The notes beneath the pieces were generated by a model that was given only the letters and a program-made list of their open reading frames with translations, did not search any database and was not told the origin of the DNA. The position numbers and the translations under genes are program-made. Positions 41,607 to 52,459 of a DNA stretch of 64,000 bases are shown here, one piece after another (position 1 is the first letter of the stretch; the number at the start of each line of letters is the position of its first letter). Origin of the DNA: Phymatolithon calcareum (lineage: Eukaryota; Rhodophyta; Florideophyceae; Hapalidiales); the NCBI GenBank assembly GCA_977006965.1, contig OZ345360.1, positions 372,001 to 436,000 of the forward strand. The letters are read 5' to 3'.

Positions 41607-41899
41607 TACATAGACCTGATCGATACTGCGATAAGGAAATGAAACAGGAAAAAGCTTCGGGCAATATATAGAACGTTCTGCGGGCGTGAAAGATCAGTAC
41701 TGTATAAAATCGTTGAGCTCGCAGTTTCCCAAGGCGGCATTGGCTCTATCTCCGACTTGACGTTCGGGCGTGCATATCAAGGTGAATTATATTTCTATTT
41801 TTTAGATATTTTTGAAACTCTTCTTTTTAGAACATCTGATTGATCAACTTCGGAGCAAATTGATGATGCGCGATGCAATAGCAGGAAAACGACCTTAGC

Positions 41900-42725
41900 A
41901 TCGTTGTACCGTCGTACTCTCTGGAGCGCTCTTCACCCATGCCCGAGTGAACAATATCGATTCCGAAGAAAACGAGTTTTCCCGTGCCCTTCATCTCTTC
42001 GGCTTAATCGCCGATGTGTGGGAGCAAAATTTCTAGGTTACAGAGTCCAATTTATTGCAATCACCCTCGGAAGCTCCTCTGACGCCGTGCTCCCCCGGCA
42101 ATACGTGAATGACGTTGGCGTTTCCGGCGTATGCGACTTAGTGGACGGTTTCCTGGTTGCGTACCCACTGCCAGGCTCTCACCACTCCAGCATAGTGGGC
42201 TATCTCACAACCTTTTTCAGTACCGTCGACGCGAGGGCAACCTTCAAGTCTGACATGGTCGCACACACTAATCCTACAGTGAGCATTCCGAGGCATGGCA
42301 CAGCAGTTTTTTTCGAAGGCCAGCCATTGCCATATGAATGCCGACTTTAAGCACCCACGAGATCGATTCCGAGGATATTCAATTACCTGCCAGGCCACCG
42401 TCAGTGACTGCCATCGAGGAGACGAGTCTCAACTCCGTAACTGACTTGCAGAGCACGGCTGACGACTACTGTACATCTGCCCAAATACAGAAATGCATAA
42501 TAATTTACCGCGTAAAAGAGCTTAGTCGCCTTTGTACAAGTTGGTATGGATTCTTAGCGGCGGTACATGTTGACCAAGTGCCAAGACTTGAAGGGGAGGA
42601 ATATACAGAACTACTTTGCAAGAGTAGCAGTGGCGAATTTGCTACTCACCGTGGGCACCTTTGTCCGTTTACCCCTGGGGCAATAGGGACTAGGAAATCA
42701 ACGGGAGGAGTGAGATAGAGAACAA
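41900..42725 (+). other. Coding-like remnant between two genes
   Basis: Two overlapping plus-strand frames, one open to 42350 with no ATG start and one from ATG 42338 to 42718 (126 codons), read partly like protein. Neither has a recognised domain, and their order would require a frameshift. They may be a decayed gene. Confidence 0.2.
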
Positions 42726-42755
42726 GAAGGCAAACGGTTTTGGCTGCCCTACAAG

Positions 42756-44067
42756 TTAGAGACGAGCGCCTTCAGTTACTCGCCTGATGACCATGGCCGA
42801 CGAACCACCTCCACCGTTGCATATCGCCGCGACACCAGTTTTACCGCCCACATCCTGCAGCACATTGAGCAGGGTGACCATAATTCTGGCCCCGCTACAT
42901 CCCAACGGATGACCCAGACTAACAGCGCCACCGAAAACATTTGTCGATGCGCTATCGAGCCCCAGAAGCTCTGCATTTGCAAGCGCCACAACAGAGAATG
43001 CCTCATTAATTTCGAAAGCATCTACGTCTTTCTTTTCCACTTTCGCGTGTTTCAGGGCCTTCGGAACTGCCAACGCCGGTGATGTTGTGAATTCTGACGG
43101 ATGCTTCTCCGCGTCTGCATACCCCAGAATGGTTGCCAGCGGCTTCACGCCGAGCTCGCGTGCCTTTGATGTGCTCATGAGCACCACAGCCGCGGCCCCA
43201 TCATTGAGACTCGACGCATTTCCCGCAGTCACCGTTCCAGAACCATCACGCAGAAATGCCGGCGACATTCCCGGTAGCTTTTCCACGTTTGTTCTCGAGT
43301 ACTCCTCGTCATCCTCAATAATTGCCACTTCTTTGCGTCCCTTCACTTGTACCGGGACTATTTCACGACGAAACTTACCACTCTTCGCCGCCTCCGCGGC
43401 TCTTTGATAGCTCTGGCGCGCATGAGAGTCCTGTGCCTGCCTAGTGAAGCCGAATTTTGATGCGCACTGTTCGGCAAACATTCCCATGTGTTTGTCGCCG
43501 TGCGGGTCCCATAAGCCGTCGTGGATCATGCCGTCTTTCATTGTAATATGACCCATTCGCTTGCCGAAGCGCGAACTTTCCGAATAATATGGAATCAGTG
43601 ACATGTTTTCCATTCCGCCGGCAACAGCTATTTCTGACAGACCCAGCTGAATTTCTTGCGCGGCTGCGGAAATCGACTTGAGGCCAGATGAACACACCTT
43701 GTTGATTGTCGTGCACGTACACGAGTCCGACAGTCCGGCCAGTAACGCAGCTTGTCGAGCTGGTGCCTGGCCCAAGCCTGCAGAGCACACATTACCCATG
43801 TAACATGAATCCACAGACTTGGGATCAACCTTCGCACGTTCGAGTGCCCCTGAAGATCTCGCGATTTTAGTATCAGTCCAAATCAAGACGATGCGAGCGG
43901 AATCGACGTAGATATATAAAATATAAAGTGCGCGTACCTTTTATGGCGATCGCACCGAGCTTTGTGGCCGGCACTGTGGACAATGTGCCTCCAAAAGAGC
44001 CTATCGGTGTTCGTGCTGCGCCAACGATGCATACCGTCGCATGCTCTAAAGCTGCCGGGGTGCTCAT
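42756..44067 (-). CDS. Acetyl-CoA C-acetyltransferase (thiolase), two exons, 407 aa
   Basis: Thiolases condense or cleave acetoacetyl-CoA. Exon 1 is 44067-43938 and exon 2 is 43849-42756. The 88-nt intron begins GTACGC, has a GATACTAAAAT branch site and ends CTTCAG. Joining gives LGAIAIKGALERAKVDPKSV, seamless with the family. Cys96 lies in NKVCSSGLKS, His about 357 in GHPLGCSGAR and Cys about 387 in CNGGGGSS. All three catalytic residues are present. The last three residues are ARL, which fits the peroxisomal PTS1 consensus. No presequence follows from the ATG used (44067); the frame is open further upstream only with TTG. So the enzyme is cytosolic or peroxisomal. A decayed duplicate lies at 45860-47110. 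Confidence 0.92.
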
Positions 44068-44069
44068 TG

Positions 44070-45560
44070 CAGGTTCCACACTATGGTTCCTCCTACTTTC
44101 TTGCTTCGACGCCGATCGAAATAGCAAGATAAGCTTGGCACAAGCACGAGCACAACAGTCTGTGCTCGTCAAACCGTCAATCTGATTCCACTACTCAATT
44201 GATCTGAAAAATGCGGCGTGTGATAAAGAATGCTGCAAAATTTAACATAAAATATGTCATATTTGACCTGTAGGCTGAAAATTGGTATTGGTGGGAATTG
44301 GTACCAATACTACTGTAGTTTTCAGCCCACGGGTCATGTTCCCGTAGCCTTTTAGTATCCTATTCGATAACTTTTCATTGACGCAGTAATCGTTTATTGT
44401 AGACTTGCCCGAAAAAGTCTACAGCATACTACGGTCTAGACTATTACGGGCAAGTCTATAGTTCGCTTTTCTTGACGAGCCCCTATTCGAACGATTTTAA
44501 AGCAGTCGTTTTTCTTGCCTTAATGGGCCATGTGGGAGAGAGGGGAGTTGCAGAGCCCGAGCCAAATGTTGAGGTTCTTGTTGGGCCTCCAAAAAGCTCT
44601 CTATGTCTTAGAATATTATGGTGGCGGTGATCAGTTTAATCTCCTAAGAGATAATCAAAGAATGGCTGTCTGATTCCGAGGACGAACATAGGGGGCAAGT
44701 AAGTTGGAATATCAGAAATAGAAAAGTGTTAAACCTTAGCAGTTGACAAAAGTAGGCGCCCTTGCTGACATGGGTTGCCTTGCCAATGCTATGTACGATG
44801 TGGATAGTGAATCAATAAATACAAGTGAGAAAGAAACAGAAAGAATTCTTGCTACCGGACCGCGGTCGGATGAGGTCAGCGGAATTATCGAAAACACCGA
44901 AGTCTTCAGTGTCACACTAACGCGTTCGGATTCGTCAGTAGCGCTGGGCGGGCTAAGATGAATCAGATTTAGGGAACCTGCTCTGCTCTACTCTCAAGAA
45001 GTGCGTGAATGGTCGGTGATTTTGAGGACATAACCCACATATATATATCTGCGCTTGTGTGAAGGATAGCTTGGCTGTCTATTTTGATTCATGATCGACG
45101 ATGTGCAAGTTCGAGAATAGTGTAGTTTCACCAGTGTACATGTTCATGCGTTTGTCTGAAGAAAACTGATTGTATCTTTACGAAAGGATGGCAGCTGACA
45201 AGATCGAGAGTCTCGAGACTGATGGAGTTTTGCAGTAATAGATTGCGATTTCTGAAGACAGAACGCCTGAAAAGGATCCTCAGTTGTAGGACATGGTATG
45301 CCATGGTCGCATTAGCCACAATCTACCCATGGGAGTGCCCGGAATAAACAATTCTTCAACGCGCTTTTCTCGAAGCCCGCTCTGGGCCTCCTTTCCGTGC
45401 TCCATTAGATTGCAAGAATCGCCGTTGTCACCAATTCATTCCCAGAGCTACAAGCATAGTCACGCTCTTTCCCAATCACGTTGAGCCATCACGTTGAGTT
45501 GACCTTGTGTCGATTCGCACTCGACTCCCCGAACGGATCTACGACAAGATGAAAAGACCC
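44070..45560. other. Intergenic, foldback-rich, no gene seen
   Basis: Two foldbacks are visible. In the first, TTGGTATTGGT-like arms pair across 44280-44325, set inside an imperfect larger repeat. In the second, TAGACTTGCCCG at 44400-44411 pairs with 44448-44459. Short frames occur at 44743-44961 without a family match. Confidence 0.5.
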
Positions 45561-45571
45561 CAATCGCCAAA

Positions 45572-45757
45572 ATGGACCCCTCTCAAGGAACGCTGAAGGT
45601 CGAAAAGCGAAACGAGACCAACTTCCACGCTTGGAAACAGAAAATTCAGATAGTGCTATCCTTTCGAGATCTCGACGACTGCATCGAGAACGATTGCAGT
45701 TGTCAATTCAACTACCGAAATCGCCTGCATAGCCAGTCTTCAACGTATAGTCGATAG
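45572..45757 (+). mobile_element. Ty1/copia gag N-terminal fragment
   Basis: An ATG frame of 61 codons includes KVEKRNETNFHAWKQKIQIV followed by LSFRDLDDCI. This is the conserved opening of copia-type Gag (a gap of the form L-G-N-Y-W in related elements, here N-E-T-N-F-H-A-W). The rest of gag and all of pol are missing. No LTR pair was found around it. It is a short relic of an LTR retrotransposon. Confidence 0.7.
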
Positions 45758-45859
45758 GTTCAGAAAAATACGGGTCTCTCCGCAAAACTGCCCTCAGGCA
45801 TAGTACTCCTCGCATCAGACAAGGCACAACCTGTAACTGCCTGACATCTTATATACAAG

Positions 45860-47110
45860 CCTCTCTTGTCACTCGGCTGATGACCTCGACCGTTGAGCCC
45901 CCGTCATTGTACACCATCGCGACTCCTATTTTACTGCCCTTATTCTGAAGCAAGTTCAGCAGCCTGACCAACATTCTGGTACTGCTATATCCCACCGGGT
46001 AACCCACGTCAAGAGCATGCTTGTCTTAGTGTCATTGAGAAAAGCATATCTGCATTTGCAAGCGCCTCAATTTTAATTGCTCCTCATTGATTTCTCACAC
46101 GTCAACTCAAGCAGACGACCCACACGAACAGCGCCACCGAAAACGGTTGTCGATGGGCTATCGACCTCCAGAAGCTCCACCGTTGACCGGCTTTCTTCTC
46201 GACTTTCGCGTGTTGCACCGACTCCGGTACTGTCAACAACGATGATCCTTGCATTTGTATGCGTGCTTCTCGGCGTCTGAGTGCCACACATTGTTTCCAG
46301 TTGCTTTGCACTGAGATTTCACGCCTTCGATGCGCTCATGAGCATCACAGCTGGTGCCCCGTCATAGAGACTCGACATATTTCCAGCAGTCACAGTTCCT
46401 GAGCCATCACGCCAAAGTGGCGGCGAAACTTTTGGCAGCTAGTCCAAGTTCGCTCTCAAGTAGTCCTAGTCATCTTCAATAGTTGAGACGTCATTGCGTC
46501 CCTTATAACTCTGGAAAGCATGTGAGTCCTGCGCCGCCCTGGGGATGTCGAATGTCGGTGCGCCATGCCTGTCTCGCATTTCTATGTGAGTGCCTCCGTG
46601 CGGGTTCCGTAAGGGGTTGCAGATCATGCCGATTGTCACCGTGATGTGACCTATTCACCTGCCGGAAAGCGAAGTTGCAGACTAGTACGGAGTCAATGAC
46701 AAGTTCTCCAGTGCGCCGGCAAAATGAAACTTTCACACATACCCAGCTGATTCTCCTCTCTATCCCAAATCCACCGACATGGGATTCACTGTACTTGCGC
46801 ACATTCGAGCACCATGAAGATCTCGAGATTTTAGTCTCAAATTTGAGACAGTCCGAGAGCAATTAGGAGCGCGTACTTTTCTATAGCGCTCATCGAGCTT
46901 CGTCGACGATACAGAGGATACGGCGCCTCCAATTCAGCCTATCCTCGTCCGTGTTGCGATGATGCATACCGTCGCCTACTCGAAAGGTGCCGGAGTGCCC
47001 ATGGCGGACGCCACGCTATGGTTTACCTTCCTTACTTTCTTCGGCACTGATCGAGACTGGAAGATGAATTTCGTACAAGAGGGGGTACAATTGGGTGGCT
47101 TGACGATCCA
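45860..47110 (-). pseudogene. Decayed segmental copy of the thiolase gene
   Basis: The stretch follows the whole parent gene 42756-44130 in the same orientation, with many substitutions, deletions and a local rearrangement near 45990-46150. Matching blocks include GTCACTCGGCTGATGACC, ACAGCGCCACCGAAAAC, CCATCGACCTCCAGAAGCTC-like strings and GCATACCGTCGC. It keeps part of the parent's intron (AGATCTCGAGATTTTAGT, then GCGCGTACTTTT) and the sequence upstream of the start codon. So it arose from genomic DNA, not from mRNA. No frame remains. Confidence 0.92.
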
Positions 47111-47768
47111 CTCCAGTAGATCCAGTCCAAATCATGAATCAGATTCAACAGTCTCAGACTCTGAATGCAACGTGCGTCATCATTTGAAATTTACCAATTT
47201 TCGGCGCGTGTATCATACTCCAGGACCGTTTTGATCCGTGGCGGTGCCGTTCCCCAGCCGAACTTCCCGACCGACCGACTGACAAAGAGGATCAGTTGAA
47301 GAGCAAGCAACAACAGGAATGCCAGGTCATCCGCTGTCGTCTCCCGCCGTACAGAAACGACATTTCGGTTTCTATCTACAGAACCGACATGCGGCGTGAT
47401 AATTTTATCAGCACGCACATCATGTCGAGTCAGAATGCCAGCATGTCTACCTCGTTACGTTCGCCGTCCTCGACCACAAAAGGACGGTCAGCCGCTCTGA
47501 TCAAAAATTATGTTTTGAATCGCTGTATTCAGCCCCCTGAGGCTTGTATTTATGTCCCTGTCACAGCCTATTTCAGCATTCTCCATGCCGACTGGTTTAT
47601 TTTCGAAACGAATCGATTCACTGCCTATTCGTCACATGCATAAGAGCCACTGCCGTAGATCCGTCGACCTCCCAGCACTTCGATACTTTGCAAGCTTGAC
47701 ACTTTCGAAGCTTGCGTCGTCTGGCTTTCAGTTTCTCGACCACCCTTGTCTCCAATACGCTTGGCCTT

Positions 47769-49934
47769 ATGCAGCAGTGCATCAAAATCATTGATGACAA
47801 ACTGTCGTGGGAGCTATGTTTCGGCATGCATCCAAAGAAGGGTCACCTTCGTCGATCCTACACACGTCGATTCTGTCGCACCGTCAAGAGGGAGGCATTC
47901 GTTGCTTTTTCCAACGCTCTTGTTGTAACCGCCTCCACGCTTCTCGTCTTGGCTTCCTTGAGTGTATTGTCTCCCAACGGTGATGCTGCAGATGAAGGTG
48001 TTGTATCTTCCTGGAACGAATTTGCAATGCATAAGCAAGCTTCCGACATCCATGTCCGTCTTACGCAGCAGCTTCACGATTCCTTTGACATACCCTATCG
48101 CTTTCTTGAGCCAATAAGTTATGAAAGCAAGCTTGATTTGCTTGATCAGCTTCGCGCGCCCACGAAGAGCATTGTACCATTTGCTACTCGTCGTGTCGTT
48201 TTTGCTCACATTCACGGCCAGAGTGTCATTGAGAGAATTCGAGCTTTTACAACCGTCGTCACCTACGCTCGTTCAACAGACCGTGTTGCCGTTATTTTCT
48301 GGCATTTATATCGAGATGGTCTCAAGAAACCTTTTGCATCTCTTCTCGACTGGAAATGCGAATACCAATCTGTTGTTATCGTAGACGTCTCCGATCCTGA
48401 TTTTTCAGTACAGCATGCAAAGAAACCCAAATCAATCGAGATTTCTCAGCTTAACGGTGCAACCGATGCAGATTCAACAGACTTAGATGCATCAGATACC
48501 TCCTCGTCAAAGCCAAGAGATCTGCTTGATTGGGCGGAGTTCTCAATTCACGAAATTCAGCCAGATCTTGGTGCCAACGAATTTTCATCCTATCCGGCTC
48601 ATGTGCTTCCCTGGGAATCCTATGTCGGAAGTCGCAAGCAACACATGCATAAGTCCATGGATGTCGATTTTTCGTCAATCGTATCTGCTCTGAATACCAT
48701 TGCCTCTTGGAACATGCACGTCGTATTAACCATATCAGGTGCTATTCGATCTCGCTACACACCTCTCGTCGAAGCTGAAGAAGCTATTTGCAACTGCATG
48801 ACTGCCAAAGCTCCCCAAATCGCCAGTGCTATTTCAAATTCTCATATGACTGCCCTACAGCATGTTACACCCGACCGCATCAGTGTCATTCGTATGCTTC
48901 ATGATGAATTTCAAATCCCCTACGTTTTGCTAAATGGACTCCGTCCTGTGATGCGGCGGCTTCTTTTGGACAAGTTGTTGCGAAAGAAGAATCAGGGACA
49001 ATTTGCACCGCGTACCATTTGGATTCACCCCCAGTATGGGCTTGGTAATAGACTCAGGGCACTGGGATCTGCCATGGCGTTCGCAAAAGAAACTGGTCGA
49101 GTACTTGTGCTGATATGGATGCCTGATATTCATATAAGTTGCCATTTCAAAGATCTTTTTGTTGAACAGGATGATTTTCTTGTTAGTGATTCCTTCGATC
49201 CACAAGAGCAGTGGCCATTCGTGCACGCTAAGTCTAGAGATGTGGCAATGCATGCCGTCGACTGGTACAATTTCATGCGCGTCAACGGAATCCATGTGAA
49301 TAATCCTGCGGATCCTGTGTTCGACATCCCCACTCGCCACATTTATGTATCCACAGCGTACGTCATGCAGTCCCCAGTCACACCGTTTATCATCAAGACG
49401 GAAAGCTTGTACTGGCGAATTCTCAAGAACCTCACCCCGCATATCGATGTCGCGCGTCTTGTCAATCGTCACGCTTCCAATATTGTCACCGGGATGATGG
49501 GCGTGCACATTCGGGGAAAGAGTATCAAGACAGACATTTCTGGCGTCGGCATAGCAGACTACAGCGAAGAGTCATCCCGGCGCACGGACTATTGGAGAAA
49601 TTTGACGAGAATCAATTCGTTTGTTGCTGAAATGAGGAAGCAGAATAAGAGCCAACTCTTTTACTTGGCCGCCGATCAAAAAGATGTTCTGATGCGGATC
49701 GAGCGGGAGTTTCCCGGAAGAGTGTTCTATACCCCACGTCGTTGTGACAACAGAGGGCGAGAATGTCTCCCCTATGCACTGGCTGATATCCTACTGCTTG
49801 CAAAATGCTCGACTATTCGAGGAAGCTACTGGAGCTCTTTTTCTGAGTTGTCTGTTCGCTGGGGCGGTGCCAAGTTTTTGCTTGCCGGCGTCGATTTTGG
49901 TCGACCTTCTGACTCCACCAATTTCATGCTATGA
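47769..49934 (+). CDS. Type II membrane glycosyltransferase-like protein with internal duplication, 721 aa
   Basis: A basic N terminus (RRSYTRRFCRTVKR) precedes one hydrophobic anchor (NALVVTASTLLVLASLSVL), the topology of Golgi glycosyltransferases. The C-terminal half has HPQYGLGNRLRALGSAMAFA, MMGVHIRGKS and, near the end, TIRGSYWSSFSELSVRWGG. This order matches fucosyltransferase-like enzymes of the GT-B type (donor loop GLGNR, acceptor HIRG). The N-terminal half repeats the pattern in weak form: HDSFDIPYRF with FAHIHGQSVIERIRAFTTV, parallel to HDEFQIPYVL and the GLGNRLRAL block, but it has lost the GLGNR motif. Start is ATG 47769 or 47826. The sugar and acceptor are unknown. Confidence 0.7.
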   Translation: MQQCIKIIDDKLSWELCFGMHPKKGHLRRSYTRRFCRTVKREAFVAFSNALVVTASTLLVLASLSVLSPNGDAADEGVVSSWNEFAMHKQASDIHVRLTQQLHDSFDIPYRFLEPISYESKLDLLDQLRAPTKSIVPFATRRVVFAHIHGQSVIERIRAFTTVVTYARSTDRVAVIFWHLYRDGLKKPFASLLDWKCEYQSVVIVDVSDPDFSVQHAKKPKSIEISQLNGATDADSTDLDASDTSSSKPRDLLDWAEFSIHEIQPDLGANEFSSYPAHVLPWESYVGSRKQHMHKSMDVDFSSIVSALNTIASWNMHVVLTISGAIRSRYTPLVEAEEAICNCMTAKAPQIASAISNSHMTALQHVTPDRISVIRMLHDEFQIPYVLLNGLRPVMRRLLLDKLLRKKNQGQFAPRTIWIHPQYGLGNRLRALGSAMAFAKETGRVLVLIWMPDIHISCHFKDLFVEQDDFLVSDSFDPQEQWPFVHAKSRDVAMHAVDWYNFMRVNGIHVNNPADPVFDIPTRHIYVSTAYVMQSPVTPFIIKTESLYWRILKNLTPHIDVARLVNRHASNIVTGMMGVHIRGKSIKTDISGVGIADYSEESSRRTDYWRNLTRINSFVAEMRKQNKSQLFYLAADQKDVLMRIEREFPGRVFYTPRRCDNRGRECLPYALADILLLAKCSTIRGSYWSSFSELSVRWGGAKFLLAGVDFGRPSDSTNFML

Positions 49935-50162
49935 CACATTCCACGCTCGCACTTTGAACCCTAGAATGAATATTGGCAGAACTGCACGGGCGATCGTGAC
50001 TCATCTTCGAATTAGGATTGATAAACTGTATGCTCGTTGCCAAATTCCGCCCTTGTGGTTTTCGTGGTGCATGAACGCGTTGAGTGTGCAGCAACCCCAG
50101 GGGACGTTTACGAAGATCTATGCTATCTCCTACTACATTACTTTAGTTTTCTTCCGGGGAAA

Positions 50163-51827
50163 CTATTTCGAATTGCTTTCACGTGAGCAAATTCGCAACC
50201 GAAGTGGTATTTGTGCAAAGTTCGAAAGTTTTTCAGTTGCTCGGATTCTTTGGCGGCGCCTACTTGGCCTGGATATCCCTGGCCTGACTCCAAGATTCGT
50301 TATGTTGAGAAGAGGTTTCGGCGGTCTCCGCGGTAGCCGCAGTGGAATCGATTGCTTGAGTCCACGATTCGATATGTTTCCGAGAGGTTTAGGCGGTTTC
50401 CGCGGTAACCGTAGAGAAATCGATTGAATTGATTGAGGTCTTGGAGTAGTTTCTTTTTGATGCGGGTTCGCTGCAGGGGTTTCACGCACAGATAAGCCCT
50501 TGCTGCGCCTGTGCGATGTACCGGCTCCTGCACAAGCAGAAGGGATTGATCCACTCTTCAAAACGGTTGAGCACGGCTTTATGCGGATCTTCAATGGTAC
50601 CGATAGCAAATTTGAGATATTAGTTTCAGCCGTGGAGGGCCTTGTTACGGAGGGTGAGACTATGCCAGATTCGAATGCAGCGGCAAATTGATTTTCCCTG
50701 CCGTTCCGAAAGCCCCATTCAATATCGGAATCACAATGACCGTCTGGGTTGATTCCGATGATATGCACGCAACGAGGATGCAGTTTCGACGGGAGATCTC
50801 GGTCTTTTGCATGATGCGAAACAATAACATAAGTGTCCAGAGGTTGCAAGGCAGCATATGTTGTGACCAAGACCGCGCTCTCGAGAGCAGGAACACATGC
50901 CCTTGGTAGACGGTATTCAAACAGCGGTCCACCTCCGTGAAATGGATCAAGGAAAAGTACTCGACCAGCATCTGTGAGCAACACAAGTCGACACTTTTCC
51001 GAAGATGATACCGAATATGCGAGGACTTTTTCTGAGGAAAAGTCCGACACAGGAGCCAGAGCTTTGCATCCTTTGTTCCCAATAACCGCCCACAAGAGAC
51101 CAGGGGCCATATCTTGTACTTCAGCTCGGTATGGACGATCAGAGTGCCGAGAACGCACGGCTTTTACGGGACCTTGTGCAATGCGGGCAGCATAGTTGTC
51201 AATAAGTCCTAACGCGGCATGGCCTTCTGGTGTTCGTATTATCTTCATAATCGCGTGCACGCAAACGTCATCCTTGAGAATAAGAGGGTCTCCATCCGGA
51301 AGCGAATACACGGCTATGGCACTTGCATAAGTGAGAACTAGAGCTTGGTCGAATTTCCCACAATTGACAACAAGAATTCTTTTAGCGGGTCCAAATTTGC
51401 AAGTGAAATTCAAGCGCTGCTTATACGCAAGTCGGCGATATCCTGGACAGAACTGAAACAGAGTAAACTGGCCTTCTTCCAGAGGAACGAGTAGTGCGTG
51501 CGCTAGATCTCCTGTGACCCATAAAAGTGTGCATTTGGCTTTTTCTGCAGCGAAAGGAAGCTCCAGACGGAGAAGAGGATCGGCTGACTCCGGGTGACAT
51601 AACAGAAGGACGGGTTTGGAAAAGCCGTCGTCGCCCAACAGGACGGCAAGAACAGCTCCACAAGGGGAAAGTGCAGCGGATACGATTGCTTGTGATTCGG
51701 GGGCTGGAAGAACTGCGACCGGATTAGACGAAAGAGGCTTAGTTCTCCAAAGCGAAATCGCTTTCCGTGAAACTGAGGCTAGTAGTGAACCGCCAGCAGA
51801 AATCGATTGCGCTGGAGTTGGTGCCAT
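50163..51827 (-). CDS. WD/beta-propeller-like protein, unknown role, 554 aa
   Basis: The ATG at 51827 starts a complete frame. Residues 1-370 read as a degenerate propeller, with recurring hydrophobic strands such as VSAALSPCGAVLAVLLGD, LLWAVIGNKGCKALAP and RLVLLTDAGRVLFLDPF. No blade has a canonical WD pair. A Ser/Arg-rich region follows. The last 90 residues hold two tandem copies of a 20-residue unit (SLRLPRKPPKPLGNISNRG and PLRLPRRPPKPLLNITNLG), a very basic tail. No family is recognised. The gene is convergent with the glycosyltransferase gene and diverges from the rubredoxin gene. Confidence 0.6.
   Translation of the reverse strand: MAPTPAQSISAGGSLLASVSRKAISLWRTKPLSSNPVAVLPAPESQAIVSAALSPCGAVLAVLLGDDGFSKPVLLLCHPESADPLLRLELPFAAEKAKCTLLWVTGDLAHALLVPLEEGQFTLFQFCPGYRRLAYKQRLNFTCKFGPAKRILVVNCGKFDQALVLTYASAIAVYSLPDGDPLILKDDVCVHAIMKIIRTPEGHAALGLIDNYAARIAQGPVKAVRSRHSDRPYRAEVQDMAPGLLWAVIGNKGCKALAPVSDFSSEKVLAYSVSSSEKCRLVLLTDAGRVLFLDPFHGGGPLFEYRLPRACVPALESAVLVTTYAALQPLDTYVIVSHHAKDRDLPSKLHPRCVHIIGINPDGHCDSDIEWGFRNGRENQFAAAFESGIVSPSVTRPSTAETNISNLLSVPLKIRIKPCSTVLKSGSIPSACAGAGTSHRRSKGLSVRETPAANPHQKETTPRPQSIQSISLRLPRKPPKPLGNISNRGLKQSIPLRLPRRPPKPLLNITNLGVRPGISRPSRRRQRIRATEKLSNFAQIPLRLRICSRESNSK
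50295..50430. repeat. Two tandem copies of a 63-nt unit in the 554-aa gene
   Basis: On the plus strand each copy has CGATTCG(A/T)TATG, GAGAGGTTT, GGCGGT(C/T)TCCGCGGTA and (G/A)AAATCGATTG-like blocks. The unit is a multiple of 3 and gives the duplicated basic motif of the C terminus on the minus strand. Confidence 0.85.
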
Positions 51828-52459
51828 CCATGCTGGATGCTAGCATCCCAGCGGCGACCGTCGATCTCTAAGCCCTTCGCGGTTGAGAGATGTGATCAAT
51901 GTTTGCTTGATGCAAGAGGCACGTGTGGGGGAATTGATTGGAACGGTTGGAGCAGGGTAGTTCACTGGCCACTGCTTTTCGCGCGGTTTTACTGTTTCGG
52001 TTTCCATTCCCACTCGACGGGCGTTCCAGATATATTATTGATCGTCTTGATAATCATTCCATCAACACCTATGATATGTTGCGTCGGCGCCTATACAGTA
52101 CAGCCAGTATTTTATTCGTCAAGAGTCCCCACGTGTACTGATATTACTGATGATGAGTTTGATCCATGCAGCGGCATCGCCAGAATTCCAGGATTACTAT
52201 TACACGTGTGTATGTTATGATTACACCCGACAAGACACCTCGAGATCGCAGATCACCAGTTGGTGCCAATTCCTACATACAGTACGTCTGTCGTTTCAGC
52301 TCCGCCTGTGTCACCTGCCCCCGTCGTATTCCTCGATGCAAGTAGGGAAGTCAATGCGTGACACTTGAAGTATTTCTCTCTTTCCCGAGACGCGCTGTTT
52401 GCATCATAGAGGCTGCACTTCGATCGATTCTTTGCAGGTCTCGCCGCACAACAGCGGAA

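Noticed and set aside
44068-44172. Mitochondrial presequence on the thiolase
   Set aside because: The upstream frame opens with TTG and has no supported upstream exon. The internal ATG gives a complete thiolase.
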